Assembly (NCBI GenBank): GCA_002453155.1
Contig: DKGG01000034.1
Coordinates: forward strand, 1,524-49,484
From: Bdellovibrionaceae bacterium UBA6776
Lineage (GTDB): Bacteria; Bdellovibrionota; Bdellovibrionia; Bdellovibrionales; UBA1609
DNA: 47,961 nucleotides
Direction: 5' to 3'
The notes under the pieces are model-generated. The model was not told the origin of the DNA, searched no databases, and saw nothing but the letters and a program-made list of their open reading frames with translations. The translations under genes and the position numbers were made by a program. Shown piece after piece: positions 8,240 through 16,608 of the stretch (position 1 is its first letter; every line of letters begins with the position of its first letter).

Positions 8240-8874
8240 GGTCGGCCACACATGTGTAAAAACTCAGAGCGAGTTTTTGAATCTTCTCTAAAAGCTCCTC
8301 GAAGATCGGTGGTCACAGTGCTGGAGCCCACATCCTCAATGCCTCTTTGAACCACGCAGTAGTGTTTGGCAGCGATATGAACGGCCACATCTTGAGTTTC
8401 GAGAATGGCGCTCAATCCGTCGGCAATTTGTTTGGTCAAACGTTCTTGAACCTGAGGACGTCTGGAAAAAAACTTCGCTACGCGGTTGATCTTTGAAAGG
8501 CCAATCACCTTGTCTTTTGGAATGTATGAGATGGTGGCTTTTCCATCGATGGTCACAAAGTGGTGTTCGCACACAGAGATGATGGAGATGTCTTTCACAG
8601 TGACCATCTCGTTGTAGCGCAGTTCATTGTTGATGCTGGTGATGCGAGGGAAATTTTCAGGATTCAAGCCAGAGAAGATTTCCTGCACGTACATTTTGGC
8701 CACTCGGCGAGGAGTGTCTTGCAAGCTGTCGTTGGTTAAATCTAAGCCCAAGGTTTCCATGATGTCTTTGAAAGATTCCGTGATTTTTTGAATCTTTTCT
8801 TCGTCCGTCAGGGAATTTGGCGTCATTGGAGTGGGGTAAACGCCATCCAAAATATTTTTAACAAAGGGATCCAT
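8236..8874 (-). CDS. folE: GTP cyclohydrolase I
   Basis: A 212-residue FolE, forming 7,8-dihydroneopterin triphosphate from GTP. Zinc and active-site motifs are clear: SVCEHHF and AAKHYCVVQRGIED (His-x-Cys), plus the LxDTPRRVAKMY helix. The start at 8874 has GGAGC five bases upstream, inside the end of the DUF475 gene. It overlaps the PTPS gene by ATGA, so the two sequential pterin steps are translationally coupled. Confidence 0.97.
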   Translation of the reverse strand: MDPFVKNILDGVYPTPMTPNSLTDEEKIQKITESFKDIMETLGLDLTNDSLQDTPRRVAKMYVQEIFSGLNPENFPRITSINNELRYNEMVTVKDISIISVCEHHFVTIDGKATISYIPKDKVIGLSKINRVAKFFSRRPQVQERLTKQIADGLSAILETQDVAVHIAAKHYCVVQRGIEDVGSSTVTTDLRGAFREDSKTRSEFLHMCGRP

Positions 8875-8875
8875 T

Positions 8876-9910
8876 TTAAGCTCCGTGTTTGCGTTGATAA
8901 CGAATGGAGGAAACGATGGACAGACCGATAAACAAAGCACCAATCAGCCCGGTGACCGCTTCAGGAATATGCACAAAAGCCCCAAGCAGCATCAATACAG
9001 CAAGTGCCCCAATGGCGTAGAAAGCACCGTGTTCCAAGTACCTAAAGTGAGAGAGGGTGTCTTTTTCCACCAGCAAGATAGTCAAACTCCGCACAAACAT
9101 CGCACCAATGCCAAGGCCAATTCCTATGATAAACAAATTGTTGGTTAAAGCGAAGGCTCCCACAACGCCATCAAAACTGAAGGAAGCATCCAGGATCTCC
9201 AAATAGATGAACATGGCCACACTGGCCTTTTGAACGTCCACCGCACTTTCTCCAGAAGGCAATTGCAGAAATGCACTGATTCCATCGACCAAGATATAAG
9301 TCACGAGTCCAAACATTCCTGCCACCAAAAAAGTAACTTGATCCTCTGGGGCCTGAAGCAATCGAGACAGGCCATAGAACGTGAGCAAAGAGATTGCGAT
9401 CTCTGCGGTTTCCACTTTTCCAAGCTGCGCCAAAGGCGCCTCGATAAAGGAAACCCAGTGAACTTCTTTTTCATGATCGAAAAAATAACTGAGTCCCACC
9501 ATCAGCAAAAAGGCCCCGCCAAACCCTGCCAAGGCCACATGAGAGGACAACATGATTTCTTCGTAACGGGCTGGATTTGTGGCAGCTAAAACCAAAGCTT
9601 CCCAAGGATTAATTTGGGCAATGATGCTGACCACAGCAAGGGGAAATACCAGGCGCATGCCAAAAACAGCGATCAGAATTCCCCAGGTGATAAAACGACG
9701 TTGCCACTGGGGCGTCATTTTTTTCAAGACGGTGGCATTGACGACGGCGTTGTCGAAGGAAAGAGAAACTTCCAAAACACTTAAGATGGCCGCTAAAAAA
9801 AGAGCATTGAGTGCGGCTTGAAAAGTGCCGCCATAATAAAATCCCACAAAGGTGCTGGCGATCAATCCAATGATGGTGACGAAGATAGAGCCGGTAAAAT
9901 ATTTAATCAT
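8876..9910 (-). CDS. DUF475 / TerC-YkoY family membrane protein
   Basis: A 344-residue integral membrane protein with about nine helices. It carries the two acidic membrane motifs of the TerC superfamily, EVSLSFDNAVVNA (about 47-59) and EILDASFSFDGVVGAFA. Members are linked to metal-ion efflux or metal loading of exported proteins. It ends one base before folE and leads a five-gene operon; any link to Zn-dependent FolE/PTPS is only inference. A hairpin at 9914-9940 precedes the start. No yybP-ykoY riboswitch was found in the 83-bp leader. Confidence 0.88.
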   Translation of the reverse strand: MIKYFTGSIFVTIIGLIASTFVGFYYGGTFQAALNALFLAAILSVLEVSLSFDNAVVNATVLKKMTPQWQRRFITWGILIAVFGMRLVFPLAVVSIIAQINPWEALVLAATNPARYEEIMLSSHVALAGFGGAFLLMVGLSYFFDHEKEVHWVSFIEAPLAQLGKVETAEIAISLLTFYGLSRLLQAPEDQVTFLVAGMFGLVTYILVDGISAFLQLPSGESAVDVQKASVAMFIYLEILDASFSFDGVVGAFALTNNLFIIGIGLGIGAMFVRSLTILLVEKDTLSHFRYLEHGAFYAIGALAVLMLLGAFVHIPEAVTGLIGALFIGLSIVSSIRYQRKHGA

Positions 9911-9913
9911 AGA

Positions 9914-9940
9914 GGGCCCAAAATCGGATGATTTGAGCCC
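9914..9940 (-). promoter_or_regulatory. Leader hairpin before the DUF475 gene
   Basis: In minus-strand RNA a GGGCUCAAAUC arm pairs with GAUUUUGGGCCC across a four-base loop, with one mismatch or bulge. It ends three bases before the start codon and no U-tract follows. No separate SD is visible, so it may influence translation. Confidence 0.4.
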
Positions 9941-9993
9941 AAGTGCAAGGGATTTATATTTGTTTTGAGACCGAGAGAACTTGAGGTGGACTC

Positions 9994-12009
9994 CTAGCGG
10001 GTTCCTGAGGACTCTCCGCCTTTTCCGCCGTCGTTGCCACCACGACCGCCACTTGATTCAGCCCCTTTTCCTCCACCACGGCCACTTTCAGACTCTCCGC
10101 CTTTTCCGCCACTTCCCGGACCATTGCCGCCGGGTCCTTCGGAATCACAGTTTCGAAGCCAGCTGGCTCCTGAACCGTAAGCATAGCTATTGATACAAGC
10201 GCTGGGACAAAATGCTGGACGTTGTCTTTGAGGGGCTTTCATTCCGCAGCGGGTGTAGAGTGCATCGCGAAGTTTTTCGTTGGCCTTGTAGTTTTTCAAA
10301 TTCAACTGAAAGCCTCGGTTGGAGGGAGTGCAAATGTTAAAGCTCTCTTTGGCGCCGCCCCTTCGTTGAAGGCCGGCGGTGCAAGAGCTGAAGGCCGACT
10401 GAGGGAATGCAGTTGCGTGCCCTTGAGCTTGACTCTGAAATTCCCAACGTTGTTGAGCGGGGTTTCGCCGAGAGGAATTGAATCCAGAAGGACTATTGCG
10501 ACGAGTTCGGTTGACTGTTTGTCTATCACCTCGACCATTAAACAGTTCAACAGCGTAAGCTTGGGAAGGGGCCTGTGTTCGTGGGTTACGGCGGAACCAC
10601 CCAAATAGACTTGCTGGTTGGCGGTCTCCCATATTTCTTTCCATGGCCACGTTCTCACTGGCTGGAAACCGACCGGAATTCTCTGGAGACTCAAATTGAG
10701 CAGATCGAATGCCTCTCAATTGTTGAGGGCCTATTCCCAAAGAGCTGAAAGCAGCATCCGCAGAATCTGAAGTTCCAAGTTTAAAAAACAAAAAGCTTTC
10801 TCGAGTCTTTTCTTTTCCATCAATAATATTTCGAATCAAACGTTGAGAATTGATGCTATTTAAGGCGCCGGATCCGTATTCCTGATCCGTACAAAATCCG
10901 TAAGCCGATATGCGATCGATCACGTGGGTTAGCAAAGATTCTCTGCCACTTGCAGTGTAAGAAGAGTAGGGGCCACCGTCGTAGGTTTGAGCAACCACTC
11001 CCATCAAAGCGACAAATTCACTGACGCCTTGAGACTGTGCATCGCTATCATTTGCAGCCAATCCACAGGCTACGCAGGAAAGTACACCTAAGTTGGTGGC
11101 CATTTGACCTTCACAGTTGGATCCGGGATCGATGGGTTGAGCGGGCGCATCTGCGGGCCTGGCAGTTGGAGTTGGCGGCAGTGTTCCTTTGGGAGTCCAA
11201 TTGTTGGGTTTTTCACCATAGTCTTGCTCCATGGCCTGTTGACGACGTTTTTGTCCTTGAATTAATTGTTGTTGGTGCTCTTGGGCAGTTGCCACCTTAA
11301 CGCCTTGTTTTTGAATGTCTTCTTTGAGGCTTGCGAGGGCGAGGCAATCTTTGTCCTTTTTTCTTTTTGCACAATGAGCACCCACAGAATCATTTGCAAG
11401 TGCCGTGGCCTCAAGCTGACCAAGTCCCTTGCTGGCTTCTTCGGCCCATTTCTTTAATTCGTCTGGCGTCATTCCCAGGCTTTCTCGTCTTTTGCGAAAC
11501 TCGGCAACACAGGATTCTGATTTTTCGGAGCATTTCCCCTTAGCAGTTATGCAAGTGGGCTGACCTCGTAGAGTGAATACCTTAGGATTACAGGTAAACT
11601 TTCCGGCTCCACAGGCCGTCGAAACCCCGGGCATGTCGCACTTCTTTGTTTGGCTTGAGTACAAGCCGGCATAGGTTCCGCAAATACAGGTTCGTCCCAA
11701 TTGAGCGTTCGCCTCCGGCAAAAGATCTAAGAAGCTTTCAATGCGTTCCAACCAAGCATTTTTCGAGGGATTCTCCCAAGAGATTTTTTCTTGAATCTTT
11801 TCATAAGCGGCAATGTAATCTAACGCGCTTTCAAAGTACTGAATTCGATCTTGTAAATTCAGCTCCAATGTTTCTTCATAGGTCAGAAACAAGCGATCTT
11901 TTTTGTGCGGACTTTTGGATTTTGCAAAACTTTGTGCACTGAAAAAGCTCAGCAAAAGTGTCAGACCAAAAAGTGTGATTCGATGGCAAGATTTTGTCCA
12001 AGGGCTCAT
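9994..12009 (-). CDS. Secreted protein with Gly/Ser-rich tail, unknown
   Basis: A 671-residue precursor with signal peptide MSPWTKSCHRITLFGLTLLLSFFSAQSFA. The N-terminal third contains many Cys (CICGTYAG, CDMPGVSTACGAGKFTC, CVAEFRKRRES), suggesting a disulfide-bonded periplasmic or surface domain. A middle region around FVALMGVVAQTYDGG is helical. The last ~50 residues are low-complexity Gly/Ser/Glu/Lys (GGKGGES repeats). GGGGAG lies five bases before the ATG. It is separated from the TSP1-vWA gene upstream by a terminator. No family was recognised. Confidence 0.8.
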   Translation of the reverse strand: MSPWTKSCHRITLFGLTLLLSFFSAQSFAKSKSPHKKDRLFLTYEETLELNLQDRIQYFESALDYIAAYEKIQEKISWENPSKNAWLERIESFLDLLPEANAQLGRTCICGTYAGLYSSQTKKCDMPGVSTACGAGKFTCNPKVFTLRGQPTCITAKGKCSEKSESCVAEFRKRRESLGMTPDELKKWAEEASKGLGQLEATALANDSVGAHCAKRKKDKDCLALASLKEDIQKQGVKVATAQEHQQQLIQGQKRRQQAMEQDYGEKPNNWTPKGTLPPTPTARPADAPAQPIDPGSNCEGQMATNLGVLSCVACGLAANDSDAQSQGVSEFVALMGVVAQTYDGGPYSSYTASGRESLLTHVIDRISAYGFCTDQEYGSGALNSINSQRLIRNIIDGKEKTRESFLFFKLGTSDSADAAFSSLGIGPQQLRGIRSAQFESPENSGRFPASENVAMERNMGDRQPASLFGWFRRNPRTQAPSQAYAVELFNGRGDRQTVNRTRRNSPSGFNSSRRNPAQQRWEFQSQAQGHATAFPQSAFSSCTAGLQRRGGAKESFNICTPSNRGFQLNLKNYKANEKLRDALYTRCGMKAPQRQRPAFCPSACINSYAYGSGASWLRNCDSEGPGGNGPGSGGKGGESESGRGGGKGAESSGGRGGNDGGKGGESSGTR
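10010..10110 (-). repeat. In-frame 20-bp direct repeats encoding the GGKGGES tail
   Basis: The 20-mer GACTCTCCGCCTTTTCCGCC occurs at 10010-10029 and 10091-10110, 81 bases (27 codons) apart. It encodes GGKGGES on the minus strand. In-frame duplication has lengthened the glycine-rich tail of the host gene. Confidence 0.85.
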
Positions 12010-12088
12010 GGCTCTCCCCAGTTTTTAATTTCTAAAAAAGATCTTTCTTCAATTATATATCGGATGAATCTTTTTGAGATGTTAATTT

Positions 12089-12118
12089 CAAAAAAAGAGC
12101 CAGACATGTGTCTGGCTC
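12089..12118 (-). terminator. Intrinsic terminator of the TSP1-vWA gene
   Basis: GAGCCAGACA and TGTCTGGCTC form a perfect 10-bp stem (12097-12118) followed on the minus strand by seven Ts (12090-12096). It lies 30 bases after the stop at 12150. Confidence 0.9.
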
Positions 12119-12149
12119 CGAAAAACTTCTAAATTTTATGACCCAGTCC

Positions 12150-13922
12150 TTAGTTTGGACATCGGTACCGAACCGTTACTGTGGTTCCTTCTGGAAGAGC
12201 CGGATCAAACTGAACTTTGTTGCCGTTTGCTGAAACCGTTGTGCTAAACAGAGGATTCAAAGTCACAGAAGAAATGCTGGTGGGTACGCAATCCAACTGC
12301 ACATAGGGCATGGTTTGAACCACTCGGTTTTTAATGTACTGAAGATTTTGGCTGTAATCACTGGAACAAATGCTTCCCACATGTCCGCCGGTCTTATTGG
12401 ACAACTCATTGTATAAAGTCCCGAAGAAACTGGGCGTTCCCTGTGAATCTTGAATGGATTCACACTGGGTGTCTCCAGGGCGCACAATGATCGAGTTCCA
12501 AATGAAGGGTTTGGTGTACGAGGCTGAATTGAAAGTTGAAGAGACTTTCGCAATCAAGTTGTCTGGATAGTTCATCGCAGTCAAAGGCTTGTATTGAGCC
12601 GTGCTCCAGGATTGGTTTCCACCCACACTGCGCTCGTTTTCATCCGAAATCAAAATTACCGCCAGCGTTGAGTTGGATCTCAAACATCCGGATCCGCTGT
12701 AATTGTCGATTATCAAGCCCATGGCTTTGATCCCTTGCTCATCCGAACTCCACTCGGCACCAATGTATTTGATGGTGTCTTGAAAAAGTTTGGATTTGTT
12801 GGGTGTGTTCTTGCGAATAATATGATCGCCGTAAGACACCCAGTTGCTTCCACTGTAAGATCCCCAAGTGATAGGCGATCCGTTGTAGTAGCCAATGTCT
12901 GTTGTGGTCAGACACACGCGGTAATCCACATTCGAAGCATCCAGATCGCTTAAGAATCCACCCATGCGATTGGCCAACTTGGTGTTGTCTGGTCCCATAC
13001 TGGAGGAATCATCCACAATCAGAATCACGTCCACTGCAGGAAGAGGAACGGTTTTTGTGGTGGTCTTTTGAACTCCAGTTTCAGGACATACTTGAGTGTT
13101 GCAAGTTTCTTGAGAGGCGGGTTGAGACTGACCATTACAGTAAACATCCGCAACAGTTTGGCCATCGCTACGTTTACAAATCACACTGCGCGTGCGGGTT
13201 CCGCCGCCACAGGTTTTGGAACAAACGCCCCAAGTTCCCACTTCCCAAGAGTAGGTGTAATTGATGGGACAAGCTTGAGTGTTACAGGCCACAACAGGTT
13301 TTGGATCGGTACATAGGCTGTCTGCCACCGTGGTGTCGTCATTTCGTTTACAGATAAACTTCTCAACTCCGCCACCGCAGGTTTTGGAACATTGATTGGG
13401 AACCAACTGCCAGCCGTATGTGTAAACTGTGGGGCAAGCATCAGTGTTACAGGATTGATTGACGGCAGGTTTTGAAGAGGTGCAATAAGAGTCTGCAACG
13501 GTATCGCCTGAGCTGGTTTGACAGGCTACGGTGCGAGATTGAGTTCCGCCGCCACAAGATTTGGAACAAACCCCCCAAGTTCCCACGTTCCACGCATAGG
13601 TGGTGGAGCAGGCTTGAATGTTACAGCTTCGAGAGGAATTGGGTTTCACGCCGACGTCCTGACAAAAGCTGTCGTCCACGGTTACGCCATCGCCGCGACG
13701 GCATGTGACGGATTGCGTTTGGATTCCACCCCCACAAGGGACAGAACACATTCCAAATCCATCTTCAAACCAAGAGTAGGTATGTGGAGTGATACATCCG
13801 TCACCTACGCAGGAAGCCTCGGCGGCTTTTTTGGATTGGAATTTCACCTCAGAACAAGAAAGTGAAATGGCAGAAAAAATTAACATGATGAGCAACGACA
13901 GGCTCGACCAGAAGGTTTTCAT
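12150..13922 (-). CDS. Lipoprotein with four TSP1 repeats and a vWA domain
   Basis: A 590-residue surface-type protein. A lipobox-like ISLSCSE places the lipidated Cys at 23. Four thrombospondin type-1 repeats follow (about 47-105, 108-163, 167-218, 223-279), each with W..C(S)..CGGG..R...C and the closing C(N)..AC. A vWA domain (about 296-520) has an intact MIDAS DDSSS at 304-308. A short C-terminal beta domain ends in CPN. TSP1 plus vWA is the layout of eukaryotic adhesins, so a role in attachment to host or prey cells is plausible but inferred. GGAGG lies four bases before the ATG. Confidence 0.92.
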   Translation of the reverse strand: MKTFWSSLSLLIMLIFSAISLSCSEVKFQSKKAAEASCVGDGCITPHTYSWFEDGFGMCSVPCGGGIQTQSVTCRRGDGVTVDDSFCQDVGVKPNSSRSCNIQACSTTYAWNVGTWGVCSKSCGGGTQSRTVACQTSSGDTVADSYCTSSKPAVNQSCNTDACPTVYTYGWQLVPNQCSKTCGGGVEKFICKRNDDTTVADSLCTDPKPVVACNTQACPINYTYSWEVGTWGVCSKTCGGGTRTRSVICKRSDGQTVADVYCNGQSQPASQETCNTQVCPETGVQKTTTKTVPLPAVDVILIVDDSSSMGPDNTKLANRMGGFLSDLDASNVDYRVCLTTTDIGYYNGSPITWGSYSGSNWVSYGDHIIRKNTPNKSKLFQDTIKYIGAEWSSDEQGIKAMGLIIDNYSGSGCLRSNSTLAVILISDENERSVGGNQSWSTAQYKPLTAMNYPDNLIAKVSSTFNSASYTKPFIWNSIIVRPGDTQCESIQDSQGTPSFFGTLYNELSNKTGGHVGSICSSDYSQNLQYIKNRVVQTMPYVQLDCVPTSISSVTLNPLFSTTVSANGNKVQFDPALPEGTTVTVRYRCPN

Positions 13923-14024
13923 ATTTCCTCCCTGAAATGAGAAAAACCACGAATTTCAGAATAGCATAGATCAAACTCATGTCTTTAAGTCTCTTTGATG
14001 CGCCTGACCAATATCCAGAGGGTT

Positions 14025-15173
14025 TCAGGACCAATAGGAAAAAATGGAAAGAAATCGACTCAGAAGTCTTTTCCACCACGGAAAGGCGGACCAAATATCT
14101 TGATTGAGTGGCATGGAGTTGGCCATATCATCCAAAGTCTGCTTCACCACTTGCTCCTTGACCTTCGGGCAGGTGAGCACCACATCCAACTCCAAGTCGT
14201 GAAGAAAGCTGCGGTGATTGAGGTTGCTGGAACCGATGCAAATCCAATCATCAATGATAAAAACTTTTCGATGAAGAAATCGCCGTTGATATTCGTAGAC
14301 TTTGATTCCAGATTTGGCCAAGCGAAAAAGGTAGGAATAGGAAATCCATTTGGTGACCCAAACATCATTGTGAAAGGGGACCACGATGCGAACGTCCAAA
14401 CCGTCTCGGTGTTTTTTCATCAGTAATAGTAAAAATCGCGCGATGGGCACAAAGTAGGGGGTTTCAATCCAAATTCGCGTCTTGGCTTTACGCACATGGC
14501 TCATTTGGCCAGCCCGGTTCTTGCGCTTAAGATTTCGAGTTTGGTTCAAAAGAATCAAATGGTTGGACTGGTACTCTTCGATCTCCTTAAGCAGATGTTT
14601 GGATTCAAAACTTTTTAGAAAGGCCTTTTTAGCAAAGCTCACTTGAGGGCCTTCCACGTAAACTCCAACATCCCCCCAGGCCTGTTCCTTCATGAGGGCT
14701 TCCGAATGCTCATCGCAGATGTTCAGACTTCCTACCCACAGGTGTTTGCTGTCGATCAAACAGTATTTTCGATGGGTGCCGTGATTCATTCGATAGATGC
14801 GGTTAAAAAACCTTCGAATGGGGTTCAAGCTTTCGTGGGTGTGAGTGTGTAAGTCCCAAGGAAGTGAACGGTAAAGACGAACTTCCACCTTATGTCTTTT
14901 CAACTGAGCCTCGTAAGAAGAGGTGAAGGAGGGGGAGCCAAATCCATCGACCAAAATGCGCACATGAACGCCTCGGTTGGAAGCCTCACACAGTTTTTTG
15001 GCAAAGAGATCTCCGATGAAGCTTTTGCTGAAAATATAAGTTTCAAAGTAGATGGTGTGCTTGGCGGAATCGATGCCTGCCAAAAGACTTTCGTAGTAGG
15101 CATCATTTTCAAAAAAGACCTCTTCCTTTCTCCAAATTTGATTTTCTGTTTGATTTGAACGGGGAAGATTCAT
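14025..15173 (-). CDS. Phospholipase D / cardiolipin-synthase-like protein
   Basis: A 382-residue enzyme with two HxK(x4)D motifs: HRKYCLID (H134, K136, D141) and HRKVFIID (H301, K303, D308), each followed by GS(L/S)N. It lacks the N-terminal membrane helices of ClsA and so resembles ClsB-type synthases, which join phosphatidyl groups to glycerol or phosphatidylglycerol. The substrate is inferred. Its start codon directly abuts that of the divergent symporter gene. Confidence 0.9.
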   Translation of the reverse strand: MNLPRSNQTENQIWRKEEVFFENDAYYESLLAGIDSAKHTIYFETYIFSKSFIGDLFAKKLCEASNRGVHVRILVDGFGSPSFTSSYEAQLKRHKVEVRLYRSLPWDLHTHTHESLNPIRRFFNRIYRMNHGTHRKYCLIDSKHLWVGSLNICDEHSEALMKEQAWGDVGVYVEGPQVSFAKKAFLKSFESKHLLKEIEEYQSNHLILLNQTRNLKRKNRAGQMSHVRKAKTRIWIETPYFVPIARFLLLLMKKHRDGLDVRIVVPFHNDVWVTKWISYSYLFRLAKSGIKVYEYQRRFLHRKVFIIDDWICIGSSNLNHRSFLHDLELDVVLTCPKVKEQVVKQTLDDMANSMPLNQDIWSAFPWWKRLLSRFLSIFSYWS

Positions 15174-16601
15174 ATGGAAGACCTATCAGATTCTTTAGCA
15201 TTCGTGGAGTCAAGTTTGTCCTGGATTGTGTTCTTTTTACTGCTTTATTTGTTGGTTCAACTTCTGATTGGTTATGTGATCTCTCTGAAAATTGAATCAG
15301 ACCAGGACTACTACTTGGCGGGGAGGCATTTGGGCCTCAAGGTTGCGGCTCTGTCTATTTTCGCCACTTGGTTTGGAGCTGAGACCTGCATGGGCTCGGC
15401 AGGCTCAATATTTGAAAACGGCCTTTCTGGCGGACGAGCCGACCCTTTTGGCTACGCCATCTGTTTGGGACTGATGGCCTTCTTGCTGGCGTCTCAACTT
15501 CGAAAGTTGAATTTGGTGACTCTGGGGGATCTGTTCCGCCTTCGCCTTTCCAAAGGCTTAGAGAAAATGGTGGTGCTGATTTTGATTCCGTCCACCATCA
15601 TTTGGTCTGCGGCACAAGTCCGAGCTTTGGGTCAAATTGTTACTGTGATCACTCCATTGACCTTCGAGACGGCTTGCGTTTTTGCGGCAATCTTTGTGAT
15701 TTTGTACACCTCCATGGGCGGACTTCTTGGGGATGTGGTTCACGATGTGATTCAAGGAGCCATTTTGATCGTTGGACTGATGATGCTCTTGATTTTCTCC
15801 ATCAACTACATTGGGGACTTTCAAACCGCATTGGCTCAAATTCCCGCGGAACGTTGGAGTTTTGTTCGCCCCGGTGAAACCTGGCTTCAAAAAATGGATG
15901 CTTGGGCAGTTCCGATCTTGGGATCTTTGGTGGCTCAAGAACTGATCTCCCGTGTGCTGGCCTGCAAAACTCCGGAAATTTCTCGAAAGGCCAGCATTTG
16001 GGCGGCCTTTCTTTATATGGGAATAGGTTTGATTCCCGCCTTTATCGCATTGATTGGAAATCAACTTCCCTTTGAAGTAGCCCACAAGGATCAGTTTCTC
16101 CCCACCTTGGCGCAAAACCTATTTCCACCGGCCTTGTTTGTGGTATTTATGGGAGCATTGATTGCAGCGATTCTCTCCACTGTGGATAGTACCTTGCTGA
16201 CAATTTCAGCCTTTACCACTCATAACCTGATGGGTGATCGCTATTACAATCTTTCGGAGAAGAAGAAACTTTTTGTTTCACGTTCCGTGGTGGTGGCGAC
16301 AGGTTTGGTGGCTTACTTCTTGGCCCACGAGTCCACAGGAATTTATGACTTGGTGATTTTGGCATCGTCCTTTGGCACTTCAGGCGTACTTGTTGTGACG
16401 TTGATTTCGGTGTGGAAGCCGGAATGGGCCCAGCGCGTCCCTGCGTGGGTTTGTCTCTTGTGTGGAATGGTCGCCTATCCGTTGGCGAATCGAATGGAAG
16501 TGCAGGGTCCATTCCTGACTTCCATCTTTGTGGCCGTCGTGGCCTATGCCGCTCCTTTTGTGGTTAAGAAATTGTTTTTTCCAAAACTTCAATTGAGCTA
16601 A
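15174..16601 (+). CDS. Sodium:solute symporter family protein
   Basis: A 475-residue SSS-family permease with about 13 hydrophobic segments. The N-terminal DQDYYLAGRHLGLKVAALSIFATWFGAET is the family hallmark, and the central IPSTIIWSAAQVRALGQI and MGALIAAILSTVDSTLLTISA segments fit the LeuT-fold core. Substrate (sugar, amino acid, pantothenate or other) cannot be assigned. The ATG at 15174 abuts the divergent gene; GTG 15204 is an alternative. Convergent with the next gene with only 7 bases between stops. Confidence 0.92.
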   Translation: MEDLSDSLAFVESSLSWIVFFLLLYLLVQLLIGYVISLKIESDQDYYLAGRHLGLKVAALSIFATWFGAETCMGSAGSIFENGLSGGRADPFGYAICLGLMAFLLASQLRKLNLVTLGDLFRLRLSKGLEKMVVLILIPSTIIWSAAQVRALGQIVTVITPLTFETACVFAAIFVILYTSMGGLLGDVVHDVIQGAILIVGLMMLLIFSINYIGDFQTALAQIPAERWSFVRPGETWLQKMDAWAVPILGSLVAQELISRVLACKTPEISRKASIWAAFLYMGIGLIPAFIALIGNQLPFEVAHKDQFLPTLAQNLFPPALFVVFMGALIAAILSTVDSTLLTISAFTTHNLMGDRYYNLSEKKKLFVSRSVVVATGLVAYFLAHESTGIYDLVILASSFGTSGVLVVTLISVWKPEWAQRVPAWVCLLCGMVAYPLANRMEVQGPFLTSIFVAVVAYAAPFVVKKLFFPKLQLS

Positions 16602-16608
16602 ATGCTTT

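Noticed and set aside
9911..9993. yybP-ykoY manganese riboswitch before the DUF475/TerC gene
   Set aside because: The leader is only 83 bp and lacks the conserved yybP-ykoY core; only a simple hairpin is present.
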